From NCBI RefSeq assembly GCF_004801255.1, contig NZ_CP036295.1, positions 1,314,001 to 1,378,000 of the forward strand: a stretch of 64,000 nt of DNA. Reading direction: 5' to 3'. Origin of the DNA: Desulfovibrio desulfuricans. Its GTDB lineage: Bacteria; Desulfobacterota; Desulfovibrionia; Desulfovibrionales; Desulfovibrionaceae. The notes beneath the pieces were generated by a model. That model ran no database searches and was not told where the DNA came from. It worked only from the letters and a program-made list of their open reading frames with translations. The translations under genes and the position numbers were made by a program. Positions 41,014 to 51,087 of the stretch are shown one piece after another; position 1 is the first letter of the stretch; each line of letters opens with the position of its first letter.

Positions 41014-41950
41014 GGCCCACCTCCGCAGAAGCCGTTGCACCCGAAAGACCGCAACAGTCCGTTCGGGCAGAAGACAAGGATTCGGGGGGATGGCATGTGT
41101 GACACAGGTCGAGAAACTGGGCGTCGCTCAGGCTGCACTGCTGGCTCTCGGCCAGCTGCTGAACTTTTTCGAGTATATGTTCTTCCGCCTCGCGCGGCAA
41201 GGTTAAACCCATCTGGCGGGCCTTGAGACGCACGGAAACACGACCGGAATGCTTGCCCACCACAATGTGGCGCTCAAGACCGACGGTGGCTGGCGGATAC
41301 GGCTCGTAGAGCAAGGGTTTTTTGGCGATGCCGTCCACATGAATGCCGGATTCGACCGCAAAAACATCCGTGCCCAGCACTGCCTTGTGGCGGGATATGT
41401 CAAAGCCCGCCCGGGTCAGCAGGGCCGTGGCGCGGGGCAGCTTTTTAAGGTTTGTCAGGCCGGTGTCGAGCCCCTGGGCGTGCAGGCTCAGGGCCACTTC
41501 TTCCAGCGCAGGGCCGGCGTCGGGGCCGTGCAGGGCCGAGCCGCCAATGCATCCCGCCACGCGTGGGCCGCCCTTGAGCAGCCACATCACCGCCAGGGCC
41601 GTGGCGCAGCCCGAATGATCGCCGGGGCAAAATTCCACGGTATCCCTGATGGCGGCAAAGCGCGGCCACAGGTCTGTTTCAAAGGTATAGAGCGCATCGC
41701 AGCAGCCGCTCAGCCTCGCCCAGGGGCCGTAAGGGGCCGGGCGTTTGCCCGTACGACGGGCCTTGGCGCTGGCTGCGGCAAACTGCAGGTCAGGGGGAAT
41801 TTCGACCACAAAACCCATGTGGCGCATGAGGTCGATCCATTCCCCGGCCCAGAGCGCAAATGCGTCAGCGGTCTGCCTTTGCTCCTGCGAGTGCGCGGCT
41901 GGCAGCACCCGGTACAGCAGGCAGAGCGTTCTGTCCACCAGTTGAGGCAT
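41006..41950 (-). CDS. nifV: homocitrate synthase, C-terminal part (NifV-omega)
   Basis: 314 residues. The C-terminal two-thirds match the end of homocitrate/isopropylmalate synthases: VESGIHVDGIAKKPLLYEPY (about 199-218), GKHSGR (232-237) and the helical tail to about 295. Residues about 105-158 look like a decayed copy of the barrel end (FCPGDHSGCATALAV, then ALEEVALSLH), with both metal His lost. It therefore depends on NifV-alpha for catalysis. It precedes nifV-alpha in the operon and overlaps it by 8 bp, with its own ribosome site. Confidence 0.88.
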   Translation of the reverse strand: MPQLVDRTLCLLYRVLPAAHSQEQRQTADAFALWAGEWIDLMRHMGFVVEIPPDLQFAAASAKARRTGKRPAPYGPWARLSGCCDALYTFETDLWPRFAAIRDTVEFCPGDHSGCATALAVMWLLKGGPRVAGCIGGSALHGPDAGPALEEVALSLHAQGLDTGLTNLKKLPRATALLTRAGFDISRHKAVLGTDVFAVESGIHVDGIAKKPLLYEPYPPATVGLERHIVVGKHSGRVSVRLKARQMGLTLPREAEEHILEKVQQLAESQQCSLSDAQFLDLCHTCHPPESLSSARTDCCGLSGATASAEVGHA

Positions 41951-42031
41951 GGAAATAACCTCTTGGCAAAGTTGGCGTGTGCCCCGGCCTGACCGGTTTG
42001 CCTCCGGTCAGGCCGGTGGAATGGGCCGGAA

Positions 42032-44755
42032 TTATCCGCAGAGCGCCCTGGCGGCGTCATTCACGGCCTTGTCCACATTTTCGTAGAGGGTGAACACGCG
42101 TATACCCCTGGTCTCAAGCTTTTTGAGCGGGCTTTCGCCAATGCGCAGGGCAAGCACGCCCTTGCAGTCGTCCACGGCGGCCAGAATGCCCGCCATGCGC
42201 CCCGCCTTTTCACCGCAATCGTCCATGCCGTTGCAGTAACGGGAGACGCTGCGCGTTTCGACGTAGCTGGCGGCGTCGCCGTCGCTTTCGTAGATGTAGA
42301 ACTGTTCGGCCTGGCCAAAGTGCTGGTCAACGGTCATGCCGGTCTTGGAGGCAACGGCGATGCGTATCTTGCGGGCCACGGCGTGCTTGGCTTCTTCCAC
42401 CACGGGGGCCTTTTCGGCCACGGGCGGGCGGTAGTCGATGGACCTGTCGTCGGCCAGCAGGCCCACGGCATCGGCGCGGCACTGCTTGCAGTGGTACATC
42501 TGCTTGAGCGTTGGCTCGCAGCTGCGGCGCATGTCCATGAGCTCCTTGTTGCTCACAAGGGGCATGTTTTGAAAAACGCTGCCCTTGACCGGGATGAGCT
42601 GCATGATGTTGGTCATTACCGCGCCAAGTTCGCGCGCTGTTTCAACCACCTGCGGGATGTGCCCGTCGTTGATGCCCTTGAGCAGCACAGTGTTGACCTT
42701 GCTCACAATGCCCACCTGGGTGAGGGCCCGCAGGCCCGCCATCTGGTTGGCCAGCAGCAGGGCCGCGGCGGTTTCGCCCGTGTAGCGCTTGCCGCGGTAC
42801 ATGGCAAACTTGTAGATCTGCGCGCCAATGGCGGGATCGACGGCGTTGATGGTCACGGTGGCGTGGCTCACGCCGACGCGCTTCATGTCCTCCACGTATT
42901 CCGGCAGGGCCAGACCGTTGGTGGACATGCAGAAAGTGATATTGGGGTCTTCCCTGCGGATCATCTCCAGCGTGCGAAAGGTCTCATGCGGGTTGGCCAG
43001 TGAATCGCCGGGGCCAGCGATGCCCACAACCGTGAGGTTGGGCATGTCGCGCTTGACCGACATAAAGCGGTCAAAGGCCTGGGCCGGGGTGAGCACGGCT
43101 GTGGTGACGCCGGGGCGGCTCTCGTTGGCGCAGTCGTACTTGCGCAGACAGTAGTTGCAGCTCAGGTTGCACTTGGGCGCTATGGGCAGGTGCAGCCGCG
43201 CCGAGGTGGAGCAGGCCCCGCAGCTGAAACAGGGGTGGGACTTGGTGCGCTCCGCAATGATGGCAGTGCTGGGGGCCACCAGCTCGTTGAGCGCGGAGGC
43301 GGCAACGGGCGCAGCTGAGGCGCTTGCCTGCCCGCTGGCTGGTTCGGCAACTTCAATGTGGGAGGCTTCAGCCTGCATGGAGGCTTCATCCTTGAAGTAT
43401 TTGTTAAGAAGCTCCTCGCGAAAGCTGCTCTCGGTGTGTTGCAGCATGGCGTTGGCCGTTGCTTCCATCAGGCAGAGCGAGCCGTCATAGAACAACAGGC
43501 GCGTGCGTTGCCCGCCGACCCTGTCGTGAATGGGAAAGCCGTACCGCAGCAACGGGACATGGTGGCTCTCCTCGATGCGGCGGCCGTCGGAATTGCCCAG
43601 CATGAGGTTGGCCTTGCGGGCCAGCAGCGCGTTTTCAATGCCGGCAAAGTCCGCAAAATTGAGAATGTCAAAGTCGCCGCTGAACTGCGTTTCCGTGGCC
43701 TGGGCCATGTCGGGCGCAAGCGTCTTTTCAAACGCGGCGCAACGGCTGCCAGTGGCTGCCACCACGGGCACAGCGCCGTTTTCGCTCGTGGCGCGCACAA
43801 GGGCCAGCACCATGTCCGGTTCGCCAAATACGGCAACGCGGCACTGCGCGTTGTATTTGTGCGCATCGATCATGGCGTCAAGGTACCGGGCGCGCTCTTC
43901 GCGCACAGCGGCGGGGATGGATCCGCCAAGCGCTTCGAGCGTGGCCACAAAGGCGTCGGTATCGCGCAGGCCCACGGGCAGGTTCATGCGCAGGAGCGGC
44001 ACGCCCCAGGTATCGCGCAGATACGCGCCGGGCGAATATTCCTCGGGGCAGAAGGGCGAAAGCTCAAGCGTGATCCGCGCCCCGGCCATGCGGCCAATAC
44101 GCGCAAGCGTCGTGCCGTACTGGGGCAGTCGGTTGTAGTTGTCTTCGTGTCCGCCATCAAGGTTTTGCGAAAGGTCGGGCAGCAGCACGTAGTCAAGGCC
44201 GCAGGCGTCCAGCAGCGCTTTGAGCGCCCTTGTGTCCGCCGCCGAGAGGTGCCCGGTGATGATGTTAACCAGGTTGTTTGGCGCGGAATCCATGGGGACG
44301 TGACGCACAATGGCGTGCAACGCGCGGAAAAAGCCCTCGTACTGCGAGCCGCCGTAGCCGGGCGACGACACAGGGATGATGGTGGCCGTCACCTCGGGGT
44401 GTTCGTCCTTGAACTGCTTGATAATGGCGGGCACGTCCTCGCCGATGGTCTCGGCCAGGCAGGTGGTGGATACGCCGATCACCTCGGGGTTGTACAGCTT
44501 GATGAGGTTTTCAAGCCCCTTGAGCAGATTTTTTGTACCGCCGAAAACTGTTCCCTCTTCCGTAAGTGAAGAAGAGGCGATATCTACCGGCTCATTGTAG
44601 TGGGTTGCCATGTGCCGCCGAATATAGGTGCTGCACCCCTGCGAACCGTGCAGAATGCTCATGCTCTTGCTGATGCCGTAGAAGGCGCTTACCGAACCCA
44701 TGGGCATGCACATCTTGCAGGGATTTGTATTCAGGTTGACAAGATTGGCGCTCAT
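42032..44755 (-). CDS. nifN-B: NifN-NifB-NifX fusion, FeMo-cofactor biosynthesis
   Basis: 907 residues in three parts. NifN-like scaffold subunit: 1-445 (NPCKMCMPMG, HGSQGC, TTCLAETIGED). Ala-rich linker: about 446-505. NifB radical SAM enzyme: Cx3Cx2C Cys529/533/536 (CNLSCNYC), preceded by an extra CxxCxxC at Cys509/512/515 and followed by CKQCRAD. A NifX/NafY-like cofactor-binding domain runs from about 797 to 907 (KIRIAVASKTGMTVDQHFG). NifB builds the 8Fe-9S-C core, and NifEN receives and matures it. Fusion would channel the precursor directly. It follows nifE by 73 nt, with a strong AAGGAG site. Confidence 0.95.
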   Translation of the reverse strand: MSANLVNLNTNPCKMCMPMGSVSAFYGISKSMSILHGSQGCSTYIRRHMATHYNEPVDIASSSLTEEGTVFGGTKNLLKGLENLIKLYNPEVIGVSTTCLAETIGEDVPAIIKQFKDEHPEVTATIIPVSSPGYGGSQYEGFFRALHAIVRHVPMDSAPNNLVNIITGHLSAADTRALKALLDACGLDYVLLPDLSQNLDGGHEDNYNRLPQYGTTLARIGRMAGARITLELSPFCPEEYSPGAYLRDTWGVPLLRMNLPVGLRDTDAFVATLEALGGSIPAAVREERARYLDAMIDAHKYNAQCRVAVFGEPDMVLALVRATSENGAVPVVAATGSRCAAFEKTLAPDMAQATETQFSGDFDILNFADFAGIENALLARKANLMLGNSDGRRIEESHHVPLLRYGFPIHDRVGGQRTRLLFYDGSLCLMEATANAMLQHTESSFREELLNKYFKDEASMQAEASHIEVAEPASGQASASAAPVAASALNELVAPSTAIIAERTKSHPCFSCGACSTSARLHLPIAPKCNLSCNYCLRKYDCANESRPGVTTAVLTPAQAFDRFMSVKRDMPNLTVVGIAGPGDSLANPHETFRTLEMIRREDPNITFCMSTNGLALPEYVEDMKRVGVSHATVTINAVDPAIGAQIYKFAMYRGKRYTGETAAALLLANQMAGLRALTQVGIVSKVNTVLLKGINDGHIPQVVETARELGAVMTNIMQLIPVKGSVFQNMPLVSNKELMDMRRSCEPTLKQMYHCKQCRADAVGLLADDRSIDYRPPVAEKAPVVEEAKHAVARKIRIAVASKTGMTVDQHFGQAEQFYIYESDGDAASYVETRSVSRYCNGMDDCGEKAGRMAGILAAVDDCKGVLALRIGESPLKKLETRGIRVFTLYENVDKAVNDAARALCG

Positions 44756-44828
44756 TGTCTTCTCCTTTGTTCCAGGCGGCCAGTGGCCGCGGCGGCGGGC
44801 AAACTGCGTGCAAGCCGATTACGCTGTG

Positions 44829-46256
44829 CTAGAAATGTGCTGCTCTTGCGGCCAGTGCCTGGTGCACCAGATTGGCCTGCGCCTGCGCCGCCCCGGCAAA
44901 TGAGGCGTTGCTGCGCGTGAATTGCCACACAGGGCTGTTGATCGAAAGGTTCACCTCGCGGGTGAAGTTTTCCACGCCTTCAAAACCGCCCAGGGCATGC
45001 TTGCGTTCGTGGTTGTGGTCGCAAAAGGCAATGCCGAGCTTGTAGGCCAGGGGGCGTTCCTTGACGCCGCCAACCAGAATATCCGCGCCTTTCTGCTTCA
45101 TGAATGTTTCAAGCTCCGCCGGGTTGGCGTCGTCCAGTATGACGGTGCCGGGGTTCACCAGGCTTGAAATGATTTCATAATCTTCAGGCTTGCCGGTCTG
45201 GGTTCCGACCACCACGGTTTCGATGCCCATCTCGTTGAACTGGCGGATGAGCGATATGGCCTTGAAGCCGCCGCCCACAAAGATGGCGGCCTTTTTGCCC
45301 ACAAAGTGCGGCTTGTACTGTTCAAGAAAAGCCTCGGCTCTGGCGCCGCGCTCGGCAATAAGGGCCTCGGCCTGACGCCTGGCGTAGTCGTCGTTGAGGC
45401 GTTCGGCCACCTGACGCAGGGCTGTGGAGGTGTCCTCCACCCCAAAGAAGCTGGCGCGCATCCAGGGCACGCCCATTTCGTCTTCCATGCGGCGGGCCAG
45501 ATACATCATGGAGCCTGCGCACTGCACAATGTTGAGCTGGGCAGCCGGGGCCTTGATGAGCGTCTCGTACGCGGCGTCGCCGGTGAGCGTGGCCACAATG
45601 GGAATGCCCATTTCACGCAGGTAGTTGCGGATGATCCACATTTCGCCCGCGAGGTTGTAGTCGCCAAGGATGTTGACGCCCTTGATCTTGGGCTGGTCCT
45701 TGTGCGGCTCCATAAGCTGCACGAGGGCGTTGCAGGCCATGCGGTAGCCCGTGGACTTGGTGCCCGAAAAACCCGGAGCCTTGACCGCGATAACTCGTAT
45801 GCCGTGCATTTTTTCGGCATTGCGGCACACGGCCTCCACATCGTCGCCGATGACGCCCACAATGCAGGTGGCGTAGACAAAGATGAGTCTGGGCGCGTAG
45901 TTGGCCACAGCCTCGTCAATGGCGCGGGTGAGCTTTTCGGCGCCGCCAAAGATGATGTCTTTTTCCTGCAGGTCGGTGGAAAAACTGTTGCGGAAGAGTT
46001 CCGACCCGCTTGTGAGGCTGCCGCGAATATCCCAGGTGTAGCTGGCGCAGCCGATGGGGCCGTGAACAATATGAAACGCGTCGGTAATGGGGTTTAACAC
46101 CACGCGCGCACCACAGTACACGCAGGCCCGCTGGCTCACGGAACCGGCCACGCTGGCCGTATCGCAACGCAGGCCGTCGCCGCTGCAGCAGCCCCCGCCC
46201 TTGTTTCCCTTTTCCTTGATGGACGTGCGGCGTTCTTCAAGTATTTCCATAGCCAT
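44829..46256 (-). CDS. nifE: nitrogenase FeMo-cofactor scaffold subunit NifE
   Basis: 475 residues, NifD-like. Cluster Cys motifs CVYCGARVVLNPITDAFHIVHGPIGC and the later YATCIVGVIGDD are conserved. With NifN it forms the scaffold where NifB-co becomes FeMo-co. A Lys/Gly-rich N-terminus with CC (GGGCCSGDGLRC) precedes the core. It is in the nif operon between nifK (62 nt) and the nifN-B fusion (73 nt). Confidence 0.96.
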   Translation of the reverse strand: MAMEILEERRTSIKEKGNKGGGCCSGDGLRCDTASVAGSVSQRACVYCGARVVLNPITDAFHIVHGPIGCASYTWDIRGSLTSGSELFRNSFSTDLQEKDIIFGGAEKLTRAIDEAVANYAPRLIFVYATCIVGVIGDDVEAVCRNAEKMHGIRVIAVKAPGFSGTKSTGYRMACNALVQLMEPHKDQPKIKGVNILGDYNLAGEMWIIRNYLREMGIPIVATLTGDAAYETLIKAPAAQLNIVQCAGSMMYLARRMEDEMGVPWMRASFFGVEDTSTALRQVAERLNDDYARRQAEALIAERGARAEAFLEQYKPHFVGKKAAIFVGGGFKAISLIRQFNEMGIETVVVGTQTGKPEDYEIISSLVNPGTVILDDANPAELETFMKQKGADILVGGVKERPLAYKLGIAFCDHNHERKHALGGFEGVENFTREVNLSINSPVWQFTRSNASFAGAAQAQANLVHQALAARAAHF

Positions 46257-46318
46257 GGGAACCCCCTTGGAAGGGCGGGGGGCGTACCCCCCGGCCCTTG
46301 TCGCGGCTTTGAGCCGTC

Positions 46319-47683
46319 TTACATGATCAGATCCATGTCTTCGTCGGCGCAGTTGCGGTCAAACTCGTCCATGAGCGCATCGGCGATTTTGGTGGCCAGC
46401 TGGAACGCGCCCCGGTAGCCGACGATGGGCAGCGACGCGTGTCCGTAACGGTCGAGAACCGGGAAGCCGGCGCGAACCAGCGGAATGCTCTCGGCCTTGG
46501 CGATCTGCTTGCCGTGCGAGTTGCCGAGCAGCAGGTCAACGGGTTCATCCTTGATGAACTGGTGCAGGTCAAAGAGGTCTTTGGCCGCGAAGGCCTGGCA
46601 CATATCTTCCTTGCCGTATTCCTTGAACAGGGCCTTGGCCAGCTTGACAAAGGTTTCGCCGGGCGTACCGGTGAGCACGTACTTGGGGACCATGCCAAGC
46701 TCAAGGCAGAAGCGGGTCATGCCCAGCACCGTGTCGGGATCGCCGTAGATGGCGACTTTTTTGTCATAGAAGTAGGGGTTGGCGTCGAGCATGAGGTCGA
46801 GCAGGCGGCCCCGTTCTTCGTCGATAAGCGGGTCAACTTCGCCGCCGTTGAGGCTGGCCATGGCCATGATAAAGGCATCGGTGTCGGCCAGGCCCATGGG
46901 CAGCGGCAGCAGGGTAAAGTCCACACCGCAGCGGCGCTTGAGCTGGGCGGCTGGTTCCGCGCTGGTCAGGCGGCCAAGCGCCAGAACCTTGCGGCACGAG
47001 CCCAGAGCGCGGATCTCGTCAATGGTGGTTCCGCCTTCGGGGTACATCTTGTATTCGCCGGTCATGGGGGCGTCCATGACGTTGCTGCAGTCGGGGAACA
47101 TGATGGACTTGAGCTTCATGAGCGACACAAGGTGCTTGTACTCGCGGATGTCGCCGGGGTTCACAAAGCCGGGGAACACCGCAACGGTTTCGGTGGCCTT
47201 GCCCTTGACGGCAAGGTAGTTGATGAAACCGGCCATCATGTTGCCAAAGCCCGTCACGTGCGAGCCGACGTAGCTCGGCGTGTTGCAGTGCACCACGATC
47301 TTGTCGTCGGGAATTTCCATGTCGTCGATGTAGGTCTTGAGGTCATCGCCGATGGTTTCCGAGAGACAGGTCGTGTGTACCGCGATGATGTCGGGGTTGT
47401 AGACCTCAAAAACGGTCTTGACGCCCTGACGGATGTTGGGGCCGCCGCCGAATACGCACGCGCCTTCGGTAAAGGAGCTGGTGCAGGCGATGGCGGGTTC
47501 CTTGAAGTGACGCGTAAGGTAGGTGCGGTGATACGAAACGCAACCCTGCGATCCGTGGCTGTACGGCATGCAGTTGTGCACGCCCAGCGCGGCAAACAGT
47601 GCGCCCACCGGCTGACAGGTCTTGCACGGGTTGATAAGAACGCCCGATCTGTTCACATGTGTCTTTGGGGTGAGGTCAAGCAT
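46319..47683 (-). CDS. nifK: nitrogenase MoFe protein beta subunit NifK
   Basis: 454 residues, the short form that lacks the about 50-residue N-terminal arm of proteobacterial NifK, as in clostridial enzymes. P-cluster Cys23 (PCKTCQPVGA), Cys48 (HGSQGC) and the Cys in VHTTCLSETIGDD are present. It pairs with NifD to form the catalytic heterotetramer. It starts 1 nt after the nifD stop, the tightest junction in the operon. Confidence 0.98.
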   Translation of the reverse strand: MLDLTPKTHVNRSGVLINPCKTCQPVGALFAALGVHNCMPYSHGSQGCVSYHRTYLTRHFKEPAIACTSSFTEGACVFGGGPNIRQGVKTVFEVYNPDIIAVHTTCLSETIGDDLKTYIDDMEIPDDKIVVHCNTPSYVGSHVTGFGNMMAGFINYLAVKGKATETVAVFPGFVNPGDIREYKHLVSLMKLKSIMFPDCSNVMDAPMTGEYKMYPEGGTTIDEIRALGSCRKVLALGRLTSAEPAAQLKRRCGVDFTLLPLPMGLADTDAFIMAMASLNGGEVDPLIDEERGRLLDLMLDANPYFYDKKVAIYGDPDTVLGMTRFCLELGMVPKYVLTGTPGETFVKLAKALFKEYGKEDMCQAFAAKDLFDLHQFIKDEPVDLLLGNSHGKQIAKAESIPLVRAGFPVLDRYGHASLPIVGYRGAFQLATKIADALMDEFDRNCADEDMDLIM

Positions 47684-47684
47684 A

Positions 47685-49274
47685 CTATTCTCCCACAGTT
47701 CCTTGCAGGGTGGCGCGGTTTTTCCAGGGCGGGGTTACCATGTGCCATGCGGGGGTAAAGTACCCCATGCAGAGGTCGTAACCGAATTTTGCCGCACCCT
47801 TGAAACCCGCGTAAGGCCCGCTGTAATCGTAGCTGTGCAGCTGCCGGGAGAGGGTCCCTGCCTTCTGCAGCGCGTACTTGTCCTTGATGCCGGAGAAGAA
47901 CATGTCGGGCTTGAGAATTTCCATAAATTTTTCAGCTTCGTACATGTTGAGGTCGTCAACCACGTAGGTGCCCTCATCCATGTCGCGCATCATGCCGTGG
48001 TACTTTTCAAGCGGGATCTCGGCGGCCAGCTTGTCGTACTGTTCCTGGGTAAGGTAGGCGTGATACTTTTTGTCGTCCTTTTCCACGGTGATGTGTTCGA
48101 TGTTTTTGCTGTCCGCGTCATCCTTGATGTTGGGGATGACTTCGCGCCCTTCGTAGTCGTCGCGGTGGCCAAATTCGTAACCGGCCAGCACGGTCTTGAT
48201 GCCCAGGTCCTGCAGCAGGCCCTGATAGTGGTGCGAGCGGCTGCCGCCCACAAAGAGGGCCGCGGTCTTGCCGTTGAGGCGGGCCTTGTACGAGGCCACC
48301 TGGTCCTGCACTTCGGCCAGTTCTTCGGCGATAACCTGCTCGGTACGCTGCGCAAGCTCCGGATCGCCAAAGTAGGCGGCCATGTTGCGCAGGCTTTCAA
48401 TGGTTCCTTCCAGACCGATAAAGTTGACCTTCAGCCAGTCCACGCCGTACTTGGTCTTCATCATTTCGGCGATGTAGTTGATGGAGCGGTGGCACTGCAC
48501 AAGGTTGAGATTGGCCTTGTGCGAGCTGGCTATGCGTTCCACTTCGCCGTCGCCGGTGAAAACCGAAACCACTTCGTAGCCGATTTTTCTCAGGATGCGC
48601 TCCTGCTCCCAACCGTCGCCGCCGATGTTGTATTCGCCAAGGATGTTGACGGAATACTTGGTGGCGGGCTCGTAGCTGCCGGTGCCGATAACGCGCTTCA
48701 TCAGGCCGTTGTTGGCGATGTGGTGACCAGCCGACTGGCTTACGCCCTTGTATCCTTCGCAGCTGTACGCCACGCAACGGATGCCGTATTCCTTTTCAGC
48801 TTCTGCGGCCACGGCCTGAATGTCGTCGCCGATCAGGCCCACGGGGCAGGTGGCGGCGATCATGATGGTCTTGGGGTGCATGAGCTCCATGATCTCGTCG
48901 ATGGCCTTCTTGAGCTTTTTGGTGCCGCCAAAGACGATGTCCGGTTCCTGCATGTCCGTACTAAAGCAGTACTGGATGTAGTTTGGGGTATCGCCCTCTG
49001 CCTTGGCCTTGTTGCGGCGCGTGCCCCAGCTGTAGAAGCCGCAGCCCACAGGGCCGTGGGTAATCAGGACCATATCCTTGATGGGGCCGAGCACAACGCC
49101 CTTGCAGCCCGCGTAACAGCAGCCCCGGTTGGTCATGATGCCGGGAATGGCACGCGTGTTGGCTATAATCATCTGGTCTTCCGCAGGATTGACCTTGAGC
49201 ATGTGCTCCTTGCGGTTTTTGAAGACCTTGGCGTTGTAGCGCTCAAGCACTACTGCGTTGGCGTCAATACTCAT
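47685..49274 (-). CDS. nifD: nitrogenase MoFe protein alpha subunit NifD
   Basis: 529 residues, the long anaerobe form with an about 50-residue insertion at about 382-432. P-cluster Cys52, Cys78 and Cys143 are present. FeMo-cofactor ligands Cys261 (LVQCHRS) and His480 (LHSYDYSG), and the cofactor-pocket Gln180 and His184 (GVSQSAGHH), match the molybdenum enzyme. This argues against a vanadium or iron-only enzyme. It is preceded by nifI2 (11 nt) and followed by nifK (1 nt). Confidence 0.98.
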   Translation of the reverse strand: MSIDANAVVLERYNAKVFKNRKEHMLKVNPAEDQMIIANTRAIPGIMTNRGCCYAGCKGVVLGPIKDMVLITHGPVGCGFYSWGTRRNKAKAEGDTPNYIQYCFSTDMQEPDIVFGGTKKLKKAIDEIMELMHPKTIMIAATCPVGLIGDDIQAVAAEAEKEYGIRCVAYSCEGYKGVSQSAGHHIANNGLMKRVIGTGSYEPATKYSVNILGEYNIGGDGWEQERILRKIGYEVVSVFTGDGEVERIASSHKANLNLVQCHRSINYIAEMMKTKYGVDWLKVNFIGLEGTIESLRNMAAYFGDPELAQRTEQVIAEELAEVQDQVASYKARLNGKTAALFVGGSRSHHYQGLLQDLGIKTVLAGYEFGHRDDYEGREVIPNIKDDADSKNIEHITVEKDDKKYHAYLTQEQYDKLAAEIPLEKYHGMMRDMDEGTYVVDDLNMYEAEKFMEILKPDMFFSGIKDKYALQKAGTLSRQLHSYDYSGPYAGFKGAAKFGYDLCMGYFTPAWHMVTPPWKNRATLQGTVGE

Positions 49275-49285
49275 ACATACCTTCC

Positions 49286-49663
49286 TTATGCGTCAGCGCG
49301 CTCGCCAGTGCGAACCACATAGGATTCTTCCACCGGCATCACAAAGATCTTTCCATCGCCGGGGTGGCCGGTGCTGTTGGCCTCTATGATGGCCTTAACA
49401 ACTGACTCGACCTTTTCATCGGGAACGCAGATATTGAACAACCGTTTGGGAATCAGCCTGCCCACTTCGGTCAGCGACTCGCCCGCCGGAGTGCGCGGCA
49501 GCTCGCCGCTTTCCATAACCATGCGCAACGTGGCGGGATCAATACCCTTTTTTCCGCGTCCCAGGCACTTTGTGCATGAGAATGAGGGACATCCGGCTTT
49601 GGACAGGGCATTTTTGGTAGCTGCCACCATGTTGGCTCGAACCATTGCAACTATTTCCTGCAT
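49286..49663 (-). CDS. nifI2: PII-like nitrogenase regulator NifI2
   Basis: 125 residues, GlnB superfamily. It contains SCTKCLGRGKKGID before an extended T-loop region, then RLFNICVPDEKVESVVKAIIEANSTG, and GDGKIFVMPVEESYVVRTGE. In methanogens the NifI1-NifI2 complex binds 2-oxoglutarate/ATP and inhibits the MoFe protein when ammonium is present. The same role is expected here by family and position between nifH and nifD. Confidence 0.95.
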   Translation of the reverse strand: MQEIVAMVRANMVAATKNALSKAGCPSFSCTKCLGRGKKGIDPATLRMVMESGELPRTPAGESLTEVGRLIPKRLFNICVPDEKVESVVKAIIEANSTGHPGDGKIFVMPVEESYVVRTGERADA

Positions 49664-49672
49664 GGGAGCCTC

Positions 49673-49996
49673 CTACAGGCCGGACTTGCCGCTGCTGATG
49701 GTCCAGGCCTCGCTGACGCTTGAAACAAAGATTCTGCCATCGCCAAAGTGTCCGTCGCCGGTTTTGGCCACTCGCAGGATAACGCGGATGGCGTCGTCCT
49801 TGTCTTCATCGCTGACCACAAGCATGAGCATCTGCTTGGGAATTTCGTCGTACTGGATGTCGCCCACCATGATGCCCTTCTGCTTGCCGCGGCCCACCAC
49901 GTCGAGCTTGGTAACGGCGGGGAAGCCCGCTGACAGCAGCTCGGAGAGAACCTCGGTGGTCTTTTCAGGCCGAATAATCGTGCGAATCATCTGCAT
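49673..49996 (-). CDS. nifI1: PII-like nitrogenase regulator NifI1
   Basis: 107 residues, GlnB superfamily. It begins MQMIRTIIRPEKTTEVLSEL, with T-loop region VVGRGKQKGIMVGDIQYDE and GDGHFGDGRIFVSSV. It is the partner of NifI2 in nitrogenase switch-off. It lies 27 nt after nifH and 9 nt before nifI2, giving the nifH-I1-I2-D-K order typical of strict anaerobes and archaea. Confidence 0.95.
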   Translation of the reverse strand: MQMIRTIIRPEKTTEVLSELLSAGFPAVTKLDVVGRGKQKGIMVGDIQYDEIPKQMLMLVVSDEDKDDAIRVILRVAKTGDGHFGDGRIFVSSVSEAWTISSGKSGL

Positions 49997-50023
49997 AGCT
50001 GTTCTCCGTATTGTGCTGTTGAT

Positions 50024-50965
<942 letters not shown>

Positions 50966-51077
50966 TCAATACAAAAATGTAAAAACAGCCATGCAGAAGA
51001 AAAATGGCGCTATCAACGTAGTGCAGTAAAATTATTAATCAAATTTCTGCGGCCATTTTTTCGGCCCTTGCGACAAT

Positions 51078-51087
51078 ACAAATTTGT
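51078..51087. repeat. palindrome ACAAATTTGT, copy 1
   Basis: A perfect 10-bp palindrome about 230 bp upstream of nifH, with an identical copy at 51503-51512. The flanking bases TC.G after it are also shared. It may be an operator. Confidence 0.4.

Noticed and set aside
40150..41950. nifV split as a sequencing frameshift
   Set aside because: The C-terminal half is encoded upstream of the N-terminal half, so no single indel can join them, and each has its own ribosome site.
47685..49274. Vanadium or iron-only nitrogenase, suggested by the nearby AnfO-like gene
   Set aside because: NifD has the molybdenum-type pocket residues (Gln180, His184), the operon has nifE, nifN and nifV, and no small G subunit gene is present.
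47622..49322. 566-codon open frame antisense to nifD
   Set aside because: Shadow of nifD; no ribosome site and no conserved motif.
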